Assembly: GCA_963922205.1 (NCBI GenBank)
Contig: CAWUHX010000370.1
Location: 186,001 to 250,000, forward strand
Source: Romanomermis culicivorax
Taxonomy: Eukaryota; Nematoda; Enoplea; Mermithida; Mermithidae
Length of the DNA stretch: 64,000 bases
Reading direction: 5' to 3'
The notes under the pieces were generated by a model. The model searched no databases, was not told the DNA's origin, and worked only from the letters and a program-made list of their open reading frames with translations. The translations under genes were made by a program, and so were the position numbers. Position 1 is the first letter of the stretch, and each line of letters starts with the position of its first letter. This document shows, piece by piece, positions 53,518-64,000 of the stretch.

Positions 53518-54861
53518 GAATATGTAAATAAATATATAATCTGACATCGAATAGTTAGAACTGATGAGATGTAAGCAAAAAGGCGAGTATATAACACAAT
53601 TATCTGATCTATGATGGAGATGCGGCTTATTATAGCACTAGGGTCCAAATCATAGAAAGTGAGCCAAGCTAATTTAGAGCAGTTTGGGAGCAATGCATAA
53701 GTCAAATTGCTGCAAAAGAGAAATGTTTGGAAGCTGAAAGTTTTTGGTATCAGGTAAGGTGGAATTAAGATCTGAACATTCTTGCAGTAGGAAAAGTGTA
53801 AATGTCGAGCAAGAACACCAGAAAATGTGTTCATATTCATGTATATTTATTATTCATATATATCAGAAAATGTGTTAATATATTCAATGAACGAGTAACA
53901 TATGGAAAAAGTTACAACGGAAATCAGGTTGGGGAAAAATCCAACAGTGATCATTGAGTATTTTTCATCCTTTCAAAACTTAGTCCACTTTGGTATCACA
54001 GAAAATGGACCAAATGTAGAGCGAGTAATGCTGGAGTGATCTAGAAGATTGGAGCATAATTGGTTGATTTTTTGCCGTAGCTGTTATGCAGGTGATTTTT
54101 CAGTGCTAGTAATAGCATGCAGTGTATGTTGGTATATGTCTGAAGTGGTCCACCACAAAAAATGTGTTGAGTAGATTACGGCAAATATCGTATCACAATC
54201 TTGAGCACACTCGCTGTTTTGGCTGCAAATCTGCTGAGACCAGAAGTAAGTTTTGGAATGAATTTCTGCAATGAGAGAGCGAGAGAGAGAGAGAGAGAGA
54301 GTTATACCAGACGAATAGTTAAAAAAAATTATATCAGACGAATAGTAATTTTTCCATTGTATCACCCTCTAAAAAATTTCTGGCGGCAGGTCTGTAAATT
54401 CGGACTTTGATTCTTTTTTTGTCTGCAAAAATATGGTTTCATCAAAGGTCTTGATTTATTAGTGACTTTATATGTTATGCTTTTGCCTGAAGGAAATATT
54501 AGCCCAAAGCTGACTTTTTATGCACAGTGTACTGTTTTTTTTGGCTGGGTAAAAAAGTTTCTGAGCATTTCCTGCGCATAACAAATTTTTGATCGAGAAA
54601 CTGTTAAAGTTTCTGGTGTTTCTACTGAGAGAATGATGCAAATGTGCATTTTTTGGCCCTTTGGCTTATTAAAAGTTTAATAGTTATTACATAATTGCTG
54701 CTGTTAGGTTCACTTCTCTAACTCTAGCATTATCAAAAATAAATGGGTAGGAAACGTCGACAAGTTTAAACTTAAAGATGTGGTTTTTATTGTATTCTGT
54801 CTTCACATTTCACTTTATTCTCTTCGATTCCATAAAAAATTGTGGTTTATTACACACACAG

Positions 54862-55097
54862 GCGACGACAATTTCGTTGGCATTGATAGTCGAGGAACGC
54901 CCGATTTTTACGCGCAAAGAGTGAAAATTTGGGTCGAAATTCGCAGCGTCTACATAGCGGAATGCAGCAGTAAAGGGCCTAAAGTTTGCTATGGTGTTTG
55001 GATCCCGACCTCCGTCGGAAACGTATCGTCAAGCCATGGGCTGTGTTTGCCGGCAAAAAAGAACAACCTACTTGCATCTGTTGTAGAACGAAAATGA
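54862..55097 (+). CDS. Plus-strand exon, open, ends in TGA
   Basis: After the acceptor ACACACACAG it begins with two bases of a split codon and reads DDNFVGIDSRGTPDFYAQRV, KIWVEIRSVYIAECSSKGPK, CYGVWIPTSVGNVSSSHGLC, then basic residues to TGA TGG TAA. Three cysteines suggest a folded extracellular or compact domain. It may be a terminal exon. Family not recognised. Confidence 0.55.
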
Positions 55098-55435
55098 TGG
55101 TAATTTTGATAATGAAAATTCGTCTCATTTTTTCTACGGACTATTGCAAACACCGCGCTTTTTGAAATTGAAAATGAATGAATGCCCAAAGCAAGTATCA
55201 CTCATATATGATGATTGATTTTAGACAAATATGGTCAATCATCTGACTCCTGATCACTCAGGTAGCTAATAATGATTTCGAGGCTCATCCTCACAAATTT
55301 CCCAACATTCTTGACAAAAAAGTCAATAGGCAGGATTATTGTGTCCACATAGGATGACCACGATTGGCAATATTCCGAAAATTGTAAATTCGGTCTTGGA
55401 TCTGACGGATAAAACAACTTTTCTTATTGTTCTAG

Positions 55436-55628
55436 AGATGTAGCGGCTGTTGTACTCCACTGGTCAATTAATCGAGTTACCACAAATCAAGAAATCAAGG
55501 CTGAAAACGCCACCCGAAAATTAGTCCAGTTGAAATTATGTTCTAAACAAATAGAACAAGAATACAAAATTGAAGGAACTAATCTCTTCAAAATGGATTT
55601 CGACAGAGCTAACCAAAAAGAAAATCAA
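55436..55628 (+). CDS. Plus-strand internal exon
   Basis: It has the acceptor TATTGTTCTAG and the donor AATCAA|GTAAGGAAG. It starts with one base completing a codon and ends in phase 0. It reads DVAAVVLHWSINRVTTNQEI, NATRKLVQLKLCSKQIEQEY, GTNLFKMDFDRANQKENQ. Charged and helical, with no known motif. Unlike its neighbours it has no stop or frameshift. Confidence 0.6.
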
Positions 55629-56160
55629 GTAAGGAAGTTTTAAGGATTCTGATGCCCAACAGCTTCTTGTTTTTATAGCTGCGATAAACTTCTGAACCTA
55701 AAATCCCTCTCGTGCCGAAATTTCGAGTGGCCCTGAATAATAATAACTACTCAAAATTTTAGTATCGGAGTAGCTACAACAGATGAAGACATGGGCGTTT
55801 TTTATCGAAAACTCAAGTTTTTTAGGAAAACCATGTATGAGTAAGAATCTCATCCCTCAAAGATTGGCAGAATATTGATTTGTCTGAGCACTTTTCTACC
55901 ATGAAAAATGTGGATCGCTTTCTGGCTTCAATCAGGCATAACTCTGCTGAAAACTCAGCTACATCATTTTAAATCAGGATCTACCAATAGTTACGTTTTG
56001 AGAAAAAAATCGTTCTTTGGGTGGTTAAACACTTTCTATGGAAGTTCGAACCGCCATGATAATTTATGATGTTTCATATCTAATCTTGCCAAATATTGCA
56101 TCATGAATCATCACTAACAGAATCTTTCTTTCTTGTTCATCATGATCCGTTACTAAATTT

Positions 56161-56484
56161 TCACGTAATTTTTTTAACATAATATAAATAAGGATAAAAG
56201 CAGAGAAATTTCACCCAAAGACTACGATGCTCTTTCAAAAATATCAAAAATTTACCGATATTTGCGTTGCAATGATCAACTAACGATTGGTCATGCTGTT
56301 GACTTTTGGTGGGGTTGAAAAACCAAAACCGATCCACATCATTTCTGACAAAGAGTCCATATTTTGACCTGAATAAGGAATTTGCATCTGGGTCTGGGAC
56401 GTCTGGCAGGAATCCATTGTTGTCGGGGGTGTGAAGTGAAAACGAAAATTCGCCTTTTTGCCGCTTTTGTATGTGAAGTGCCAC
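56161..56484 (-). other. Minus-strand open frame, doubtful
   Basis: It reads FSLHTPDNNGFLPDVPDPDA and FVRNDVDRFWFFNP. It lies in an intron of the plus-strand series and has no clear splice sites. It may be an exon of an opposing gene or chance. Confidence 0.2.
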
Positions 56485-56572
56485 AATTCACGTGTAAATT
56501 TTTTATACAGAAATTGCTGGTACGCAGGTTTTTTTCGTTTTCTTCTGCATCTTACTGTATTTTTTGTATCAG

Positions 56573-57068
56573 AATCAAGCTTTTTGCATCAGAGAGTCAA
56601 AAATCCACATCGCAATCCCTTTCGATTGATTATATGGTGGAATCCGCCTTCGATTCACCAAAATTGTTCGACAATATAAGCGGTCAAAAATTGATTTCAG
56701 TCGGAATGGGCCAATCCTCAAGTTGAACTTAGGTTCCAATGCAAGAATACTTCACCGAGTTACAGTACACCAATTTCTAAAGATTCAAAAGTGCAAAAAA
56801 TCGTCACTACTTACGGCGGCATCGTTAGCAAATCTTCCATACCCGAAATGTACTTGCCGACTAAATTAGAAAATCAACAAACTGTTGGTGAAGCAGTGCG
56901 CTTTTATGCCGATTATACAAAGGTGCCTTAAATGTCGTCCCCAGCCACAACTTCAAACCCAGCTGTTGTAGGTGCCGAAGCAGCGACAGGACGCTTCAGC
57001 GTTAAAGAGGTGTGTTCATGGGCAAAGAAACGCATCAAGCTTGTCTGGCTTTTTGCCGAATGAATCAT
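56573..57068 (+). pseudogene. Long plus-strand exon with frameshift, TAA and TGA
   Basis: It has acceptors TTTGTATCAG (56572) or TTTGCATCAG (56592), and the donor GAATCAT|GTAAGTTCC. It reads KSTSQSLSIDYMVESAFDSP and DNISGQKLISVGM. A one-base frame change near 56708 (GGG run) follows, then NPQVELRFQCKNTSPSYSTP, YGGIVSKSSIPEMYLPTKLE, VGEAVRFYADYTKVP, TAA 56929-56931, SSPATTSNPAVVGAEAATGR, CSWAKKRIKLVWLFAE, TGA 57061-57063. Splice signals are intact while the frame is broken three times. Family not recognised. Confidence 0.5.
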
Positions 57069-59067
57069 GTAAGTTCCTGATAGGTGTCATACTGTAAATG
57101 ACGGAGTCAAATTGTACCTGGTAATAACATAATTGAGAAAATATTGTCGATGACATTGATTGAGCTTTCCCCTGAAAGATTAAATATTACATTAGGTATC
57201 ATTTAGGTTGAACACTGTTTACAGTGTAACTGAACGTTATCTATCAAGACTCATCTCCTGAGAAGTCAGACATTTTTGTAATGTGCTAAAACCTGATTAT
57301 ACCTGAAAATCAGAAATTTTTCGTACTTTTGTACGCTGACTACGGCACCAACATTTGTTCTTCGCGAAAATCAAATGCGACTTGAAGTTTTCAGTTGAAT
57401 CTTCATGTTCACAAGACCTATAGTCTGTTTTTTTATAAAGTCCATGTGAATTTGGAATGACAAAAAATAAGCGCCGCAGTCGAAGTCGTTTGCACAGAGG
57501 TTTTACTGTAAGATTTTTTACTCAATACTCAATAAGCAGTAAGGATTAGTTGCTAGGCTCACAACTTTTCAGTTTTATCCCACACTCGGTTTGGTAGGAA
57601 ATAGCAAACATGTAACATAGTACTTGCTTTCCACTCCCAGCATTTACATTCTTCAGACTAAAAAATTTAGAAACGAACGTTCCACGTTGATGCATTGCAT
57701 AAATTTCACCTGTAAAGTAAAAACGATTTGAAGGATGATCATTAGGCACATTCTTTCAAAGCCGCAAAACTGTTTTCCTAATTTTTGCATTTATTTTTTC
57801 CAAAACATTCAAATTTGCACACCCTGTTGAGCTCTAGATATACAATAATTTCAGCAAGAATATTAACAAAAATAATGAAATGCAAGAGAAGATCTGAATG
57901 GAAATACTCAAAAATTTTCATCGGTCTAGCTGCAATGGTTGTTGAACAGCATGCTTTAAATGAAAATGGAAAAAGTTGAAAATTATCGAAATCATTGAAA
58001 TCCGATGACATTTTGACTTCTATTTATTAGAAAATCGCAAGATTTATTTTGATGCTCTTTTCGACTCCAAAGACACTCAGCGATCTACTATTGTTTTATA
58101 AATTTTTATCTACTGAACACATTAACCTTCCAGCTCCAGTTTTTCTTAGCTCGGTAATTAAAGAGGATAAAATCTCAGAGTTTCATTTGGGATAATTTGC
58201 TCAACATCTATCGGAGACTTATGGAATTTCACGATTGTTCCAGTGAACGTCCATCTTTTTGATTACTTTCGTTCATTGTCATCACTCACTCATTAATGAA
58301 AGATTTACAAACACGGTAGATAAAAACCACTGCAGATTTCCAGAATAGTGTGTCTCATTCAGACTTCCAAAGAATATGTTGAATTTTACTGAAATAGGGG
58401 GAAAAATTTGTGGTATCCTAAGGAAAGGTGTCATGAGCAGACGCCAGTTGACCTTTTTTGGAACTTCCCGTCTCATTTTTGATGCTTCAAAATTTAGTAG
58501 AAGACTCGATATGCTTAATTATACTAAATTATTGTGCATTGTCTTAATGTTTGACCATGGAGTCCTGTCTTTCATGCACTGAAATACCTTCGACGATATT
58601 CCTATATATGTGAAAGCTGTAAAACCTGAAAGTATCAAGCTTTCGAGTACTGCAGCTTAGCCAGACAAAATTTCAGTTTAATGCAGAATCAACATGAGCA
58701 AGTTACTCTGCATACATAAAATCAGTCTTTTTTCTTGAAATGCTTGTAGATATTGAGATGGATGTTTTGTTTCACATTTATTGTATTGTTTCACATTTTC
58801 ACCATTTTCACATTTGTGACTCCATTCAACCAATCATTACTATTTTTTGATTGAAAAAAATCCTACAGGGAAAGGCATTGTGTGGACGAGATGGCCATAC
58901 TTTTTTGTCTTTCTTCAATTTACAAATATTTTATAAAAATCGGACTCTTGTGTATAAATATATGTCATTATAGCATATTATAGGTAACTTAATCCAAGGT
59001 TGAACCTCTCAGGAAGATTTTTGTTTTGAATTAATTATGGTCTTTTGATTTGAGTCAAATTTTTCAG
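57069..59067. other. Gene-poor stretch (probable intron)
   Basis: No supported exon was seen. Several short ORFs on both strands lack splice signals. Confidence 0.35.
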
Positions 59068-59328
59068 TGCAGAGCGGGTAGCATCACTAGGGTACCAGCG
59101 CTATCCAAGACCGACAAAATTCCAAAATACGTTTGGTGGCATTTACCTCGAGTTTATGACAACGCAAATCTATTGGAAACCTGGAACAAACTCGAGGTGG
59201 ACGGTCTGGCCTGTCCTTATCGTAGATTCAGCGCAAAAAGAAGCAAGAGTTCGTCCGCTTTGAATAGTAACTCAAGGAAAGTGAGAGTCGATGATAAAGC
59301 GAATATTAGGAAACGACAAAATATTTAG
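59068..59328 (+). CDS. Terminal exon of plus-strand host gene, basic C-terminus
   Basis: After the acceptor AATTTTTCAG the frame reads GSITRVPALSKTDKIPKYVW, WHLPRVYDNANLLETWNKLE, LACPYRRFSAKRSKSSSALN and ends with a Lys/Arg-rich tail (RKVRVDDKANIRKRQNI) and TAG. The basic tail could be a nuclear-localisation or nucleic-acid-binding segment (inference). The compact Trp/Pro-rich part looks like a small folded domain. No family recognised. No internal stop. Confidence 0.6.
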   Translation, partial: CRAGSITRVPALSKTDKIPKYVWWHLPRVYDNANLLETWNKLEVDGLACPYRRFSAKRSKSSSALNSNSRKVRVDDKANIRKRQNI

Positions 59329-60856
59329 GAAAATAACTTTGTGCCAGCCGTGAAAAAATATGTCATCTTCTTGAGGATTAATATAAAAATGTTATAATTT
59401 GATTCCGAGTTTGCTCGAGATGCACTTACTGACTAGTTCGACCTTGCATCACATTTTATTGGATCATCAACCAGAATATCACCTGCTTAAGGGTCCTGTA
59501 CTTTTTGTCATTAGTGGCTCTCGTGGACAATTCGTACATCTCCATTTTTAAGTTAAACTAGTCATGAGCGGGGCATAGAGCTCAAAGTTTGGATAGCTGT
59601 CTGCTCTTGCTGAGTAACCTGGTTCAAATTTCTAAATTTGCTGAAACCTGTTGATTCTAAGGCGCTGGTATTTGTATACTAATATTGCTACTTTCAGGGT
59701 ACTCTATATCTTTGGTGCACTGTACTTGGCTTTAAAAAGCTTTTTTCCTTATATCATGGGCGTACGTCTATGATGGCATCTTAAAATAGAATGGTGTCCT
59801 TGAATTGCCTTCCCTGACATTTTTCGTCTCTCTTATTACACTTTAAAGTTTCGTGAAAAATGTAGATGGGAAAACCATGGAAACTTGCGTTTCCCGAAAA
59901 TATGCATTGTTCATCTGAAATTTATGCCGTTATTGAGCTGACATATTATCAATCCCATGCATAGATGAAGAATGACAAAAACATTACAGGACCTCAAAAC
60001 TTTGGTAATTATAATGATGAAAATTTTGATTGATACTCGATGTCCAAAAATATCTGCAATATCTGATTTTTAAAGTAAAAACAGACTTTGATTTATGATG
60101 TATTCAAAGTTGAACGCGTCAGAAAGTGTGTCTCAAGTTTCGCAATAACCTTATTCACTGTTCCTGCTTGAAATCGGGGAATGCGGGGTATAAGAAGCTC
60201 GTGAATATTTTACTCCAGTACATTTTCTACATAATAAGTCATTTAGCAGTGGTCAGACCCAAACGAAAATTATTTCCGTTTTCATGAAATTGGCGCCTCC
60301 TGCTTCTAGAACAATTAATGTGGGATGATAAAGTCTGCACATAAATAGTTAGGTTTCAAAATGTTACTTAGTTCAAATCTATGTTCAATGTTGCTTGGCG
60401 AATCAAACACACCAAACTCGGTGAGTTGGCGACAAAAGAAAATGTGTGGTGATAAACTCGACACACCAAACAGACCTAAACTTTATTTAAAACGAAAAAT
60501 TTTAATGACGAGCTGGAGGAAGAAAGAAAATCCAATGGAAAACAAACAAATCATTCGTTTTATATGTGTTCTCGCTGCATCCTCTGGCCAAATTTTTTAC
60601 TTTTTTTGAAATTCTAATTTGCAATTTGAGATTATGTTTGCTTTGAAAATGCAGTGGCATTTTTTCTGCATTTCGACTCATCAACCTATCACTGGTGACC
60701 ACAATAGTAGCAGAGAGATGAACTGTGTCCCTTGGATTATAAGCTGTGCTTGACAGTAACCTGTATGGCCTCACTGGGAGCCGCTATATTTGGAGAGAAA
60801 TATATGACCATCCCCATGCAAAGTAACCTCCCCCTCTGCTGTCCCATATAAAAATC

Positions 60857-61040
60857 ATGATAGAAGAGGTCGTTAGTCAAATTTCGTTAGTCAAGCAAAA
60901 AACAGTCGCTCCCAAAATCACAATTGGCCACAAGTTTGATTTTGAAGTAAATGGCACCAGTTTCAAACATAAAGTTGAAGTTATCAAGTATAACGAAAAT
61001 TAAGACACAATTACTGGAAGAATCGACCAATTCAGATTTG
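60857..61040 (+). pseudogene. Intron-less coding-like relic with one TAA
   Basis: From ATG 60857 the frame reads MIEEVVSQISLVKQKTVAPK, TIGHKFDFEVNGTSFKHKVE, VIKYNEN, TAA, then DTITGRIDQFRFGGLHFFQ in the same frame. Its right edge runs into sequence shared with the hAT-type element at 23440-23520. It could be the start of a captured gene or part of an element. Family not recognised. Confidence 0.35.
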
Positions 61041-61120
61041 GTGGCCTTCATTTTTTCCAATAATTAATTATACATGGCACCATTTTTAGGTAGTAGATGA
61101 TTCACTACTTTACATACATT
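61040..61120. repeat. Fragment related to the composite hAT-type element at 23.4 kb
   Basis: CATTTTTTCCAATAATTA and CCATTTTTAGGTAGTAGATG are shared with 23453-23515 with few changes. Confidence 0.6.
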
Positions 61121-61239
61121 AGAATATGAGAAAACGACTCATTTTACAAAATAAAATAACACAAACTATCTTGACATGTTTGTCTACCTAAAGAAAAGTC
61201 AACTTCCTTTAACTGTAGAGAACTTTATAAATAAAATGA

Positions 61240-61560
61240 ATAAGGTTAGAGGATCAAAGGTCAGAGGAATTGACCCTCTGACATCCCTTCCCCCAAAGGC
61301 AAGACTTTCCTGCCAGTGAAGGGAAAATCAGGAGCTTCTCCAGGGGCCCCAGCTCCAATGAAACAAAATAAAAAATCACCAGTGGCGTCATTTGGCACTA
61401 AACTGTAAGTTTGATGCTTCTGTCCCATCGTCAACAAAAATACGAGAATATTAAAATGTTCATTGAACCTGGGCCAATGGCAATGAATGCTGACCATATT
61501 CATCGATCCAATAAAATATAATATCCCATTGGACCCACAATTAAAAAAAAACAAAATATG
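61240..61560 (+). repeat. Diverged repeat, copy 1 (coding-like)
   Basis: It shares about 110 bases with 62587-62700 (GGTCAGAGGAATTGACCCTC, then AAAGGCAAGACTTT and GGGCCCCAG). The frame in both copies reads KVRGIDPLT...LPPKG or similar, so the repeat was probably once protein-coding. The remainder aligns weakly (CCAATAAAATR.......GGGCC). Confidence 0.45.
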
Positions 61561-61578
61561 CAATGTTCGATTGAACAG

Positions 61579-62154
61579 TTAAATAATTTGTCCTTGATGC
61601 ACTCGGGCCTGATAAAAACTACTGGAAAAACCCCACAGTTGCCTATGTTGTTGGTGACGTCCCCTACCAGTGCAACTGACTGATATCGTGTTGACGGCCA
61701 CTAGTAGCAATGCCAGCCTGTATAGGGGGGTATGGTTGAGCATACCCCTATCATTTGTGTACCCACTGAAATTTGTAATTTTTGTCAATTTGTCGTATTG
61801 TGTGCTCGTATGCCCTCGGCTACCTAGCTGCAGTTCTTGGGAGATCCAATCTGGTACGGCCCCTGACGCTAACCCGGTACTAGTTACAATCCTACTGCAG
61901 TTATCTGAGACTTGATGTACAAAGATATTTATTTTGAGCAAACGAAAAGTGCAGTAAAATACAACAGTGAAAGTAAGTGGGAAAGGAATATGCAAAATGC
62001 CAAAATACGTGGACACAAACGCCTGACTCCTCCCTGCTTCGCAGATCCTTCTGTTCGTCCCTGTGCACAGAGCCACAGGGACTTCAGGATATCTTAATCC
62101 ACGGCCTAAGCTGAAAAACTTGTCAAAAGACGAAACAAATGAACCTGACTCCAA
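61579..62154 (-). other. 191-codon minus-strand ORF of unknown nature
   Basis: It is open from 62154 to 61579 and includes GLASGAVPDWISQELQLGSR and LYRLALLLVAVNTISVSCTG. No recognised domain, and it lies between two related repeats. It may be part of a retroelement interior or chance. Confidence 0.25.
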
Positions 62155-62405
62155 AACAACAACTCACTGATTGTCTTGACCAAAACTGAGCGTGGAAACT
62201 CCTCAGGCGGCGTAGGCTCTCAAGGCTAGTACGGGACGTGAAACCAACAATACAAAATAAACGTAAGCCGCGAATTCGATCGCGATCCTTTCCGAGTCAC
62301 CATGGGTGTTGACCAAAAAACGTCCGATCCTCAGGATAGGACAAAACAGCGTGCAAAAGAAGACGTTTCTCCGACGATAATAAAAAACGACCGAGAATAA
62401 TAAGA

Positions 62406-62927
62406 ATGAAAAATGTACACCGCGACGCGCCTAACATCAACTTGCATGTAGTATGCAAAACTTTCGCGCCCACCATTTATTTGTTTTGGGCCAAAAATAT
62501 GTGTGACACAAACCGTTTTATGGTTTGTTTACCTAATAATAAATGGAAACACTTTAACAACAAAGAGACTTTAGGAAATGAAGATGAGGTAACTAGAGGA
62601 CCAAAGGTCAGAGGAATTGACCCTCTGACATTCCTTCCCCCCAAAGGCAAGACTTTTCCCGCCAGTGAAGAGAAAAGTCAGGAGGTCCCCCAAGGGCCCC
62701 AGACCCTCGATGCCGATGACCGGCGACTCCAAACGTTCCAAAAAACGACGCTATGCACCGTTGAGGCAATAATACCAATAAAAAATAAAACGTCCGTATC
62801 AAACGGTATCATTACAATTATGGGGCCAATGGCGCCGGATGCTACCCCCGCACGAAAAAGTTCGCCAATAAAATGCCCAGTGGGCCCGTTGACCCGAATA
62901 AAAAGGATAAAAAGTTTGAACAAATAG
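62406..62927 (+). other. 173-codon plus-strand ORF covering repeat copy 2
   Basis: It reads GPKVRGIDPLTFLPPKGKTF, then Pro/Lys-rich sequence and a basic tail (PLTRIKRIKSLNK). Its middle matches the repeat at 61240-61350. It is possibly a fragment of a mobile-element protein; family not recognised. Confidence 0.3.
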
Positions 62928-63800
62928 CGTTCGCAGCACTCGGGCTGAATTTGACAAAATAAAAAATAAAAATCGTTTGATCGGCGGCGACCCCCGTGGT
63001 GCCCGTTTTAGGTTGTGGGCCGCTCCCCACTGCCGTCGATGTATTTGGTATCGGCGGCTCCTCCATCACCGATTTTGGCCTTCGTCTCGGTCCTCTCCGG
63101 AGGGGGGTTGATAGACGTGGTGAGCCCGCAAGACTTTCCATTTTTTCGCCGCCGCTAATCCACTGGCCCCTTGGCCGGACACTGGCCCCCCCAATGACTT
63201 TGGTATTATCTGCCCTCAGGGAGAAAGGATGCCCGAAGACCGAATCCTCTGGCCCTTTGGCTGTCTAGATTTTGAACCAAAATATTTATGGTATTTGTTG
63301 TTAAAGTGAATCTGCCTTATTAAAATGTAAACTTAAACCCATAACACGGTCTGTGCCACAAAAAAGTTTTGAAATGAAAATGTATATGTTTTGGAAAAAG
63401 GATAGAGAAAAAATTTAAAAATGGTAGCGCGAAGCTGCCTACACCATGCACGATGTTAGTTGGTGACTGCTTTTGGAAAGGAAAAGAATAATCAAAATTT
63501 GCGAAAATACAAGAATTGGATAATAATTTACACAGATTCACCAAAAAAGAAATACACGGTATCTTTGTACAGATTCAAATAAAACACAAACGAGAAAATA
63601 AACAAAACAAATTGCTGAGATTAATAAGAGAGGCAATTTTAAGGCATAATGATAGTGGCACAACCGGTTTACATTTTGAAATACTGACGCTCGAAAAGAA
63701 AAATAAGTGACTTTTGGAATATCGAAAAAAATTACAGAACGAGATTGTTATTTTATGGTGACCTCACGAAGAGCGAGGTCATTTTTAACAAAAAATTTAC

Positions 63801-64000
63801 TTCTGTCTGCGACCACTATGGTCCCGCCCAGGCTGACCAATACCGGGTTCTCTTTTCAATGGCAAGATATAATCAGGATTTCCCGTCGATGGAGGTCTTT
63901 GAGGCGGCTGTGTACCCGTCGAAGTCCCGGGAATGTCCATTCTCTCCTCGCTTTGTATGTTACGAATTGGGGGGATTATCATAGGAGGCGGCATTTGGAG
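63801..64000 (-). CDS. Pro-rich exon entering from beyond the right edge
   Basis: The minus-strand frame reads MPPPMIIPPIRNIQSEERMD, TSTGTQPPQRPPSTGNPDYI and GIGQPGRDHSGRRQ, then the donor AGAA|GTAAATTTT. The Met shown may not be the start. A disordered, Pro/Arg-rich segment; a plus-strand frame is also open, so the strand is chosen by the donor. Confidence 0.4.

Noticed and set aside
48507..57068. Alternative genetic code (TAA/TGA read as amino acids)
   Set aside because: Terminal exons and transposon ORFs end normally with TAA, TAG or TGA and neighbouring exons have no internal stops; decay is simpler.

Overview
The window is eukaryotic, almost certainly from an invertebrate animal. It is AT-rich, has long introns, GT-AG introns with pyrimidine-rich TTTTCAG-type acceptors, and many transposable elements. 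The acceptor style and a Cer1-like single-ORF LTR element would fit a nematode or a relative, but nothing here fixes the species. No rRNA, tRNA or CRISPR array could be recognised.

Region 1-14.9 kb is a Polinton/Maverick (virus-like DNA transposon) entering from beyond the left edge. Structural genes and the packaging ATPase lie on the minus strand, an integrase with all catalytic residues lies in the middle (minus), and a protein-primed family B DNA polymerase runs on the plus strand. Only the integrase and one small ORF are unbroken; the capsid, structural, ATPase and polymerase genes carry stops, frameshifts or insertions. A recurring TATAAAAGTTG box lies about 20-40 bases upstream of most minus-strand gene starts. 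One structural gene is split by a 3.7-kb block that holds a 97-bp tandem array and a pair of about 199-bp inverted repeats. The polymerase gene is split by an 830-bp hAT-type element.

Region 15-28.5 kb is intronic or intergenic DNA with three phase-compatible exons of one minus-strand secreted-protein gene (26.9 -> 20.9 -> 16.8 kb). It is strewn with short non-autonomous hAT-type elements, several with intact 8-bp target duplications, plus a 32-bp minisatellite.

Region 28.5-40.2 kb is a nested pair of LTR elements. A 9.3-kb Ty3/gypsy-type element (LTRs 898 bp with one mismatch, 4-bp duplication CATC, one 2409-codon ORF) sits inside an older element with 600-bp LTR-like direct repeats. The polyprotein order is Gag - Env-like glycoprotein - protease - RT - RNase H - integrase, so the Env-like part is internal rather than 3' to pol.

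Region 40-64 kb holds exons of a second minus-strand gene (44.3 -> 40.4 kb), a series of plus-strand exons (47.8-59.3 kb), several of which contain in-frame TAA/TGA codons or a frameshift, a PIF/Harbinger-like element at 45.7-46.4 kb, a foldback element rich in pyrimidines, and diverged repeats towards the right edge.
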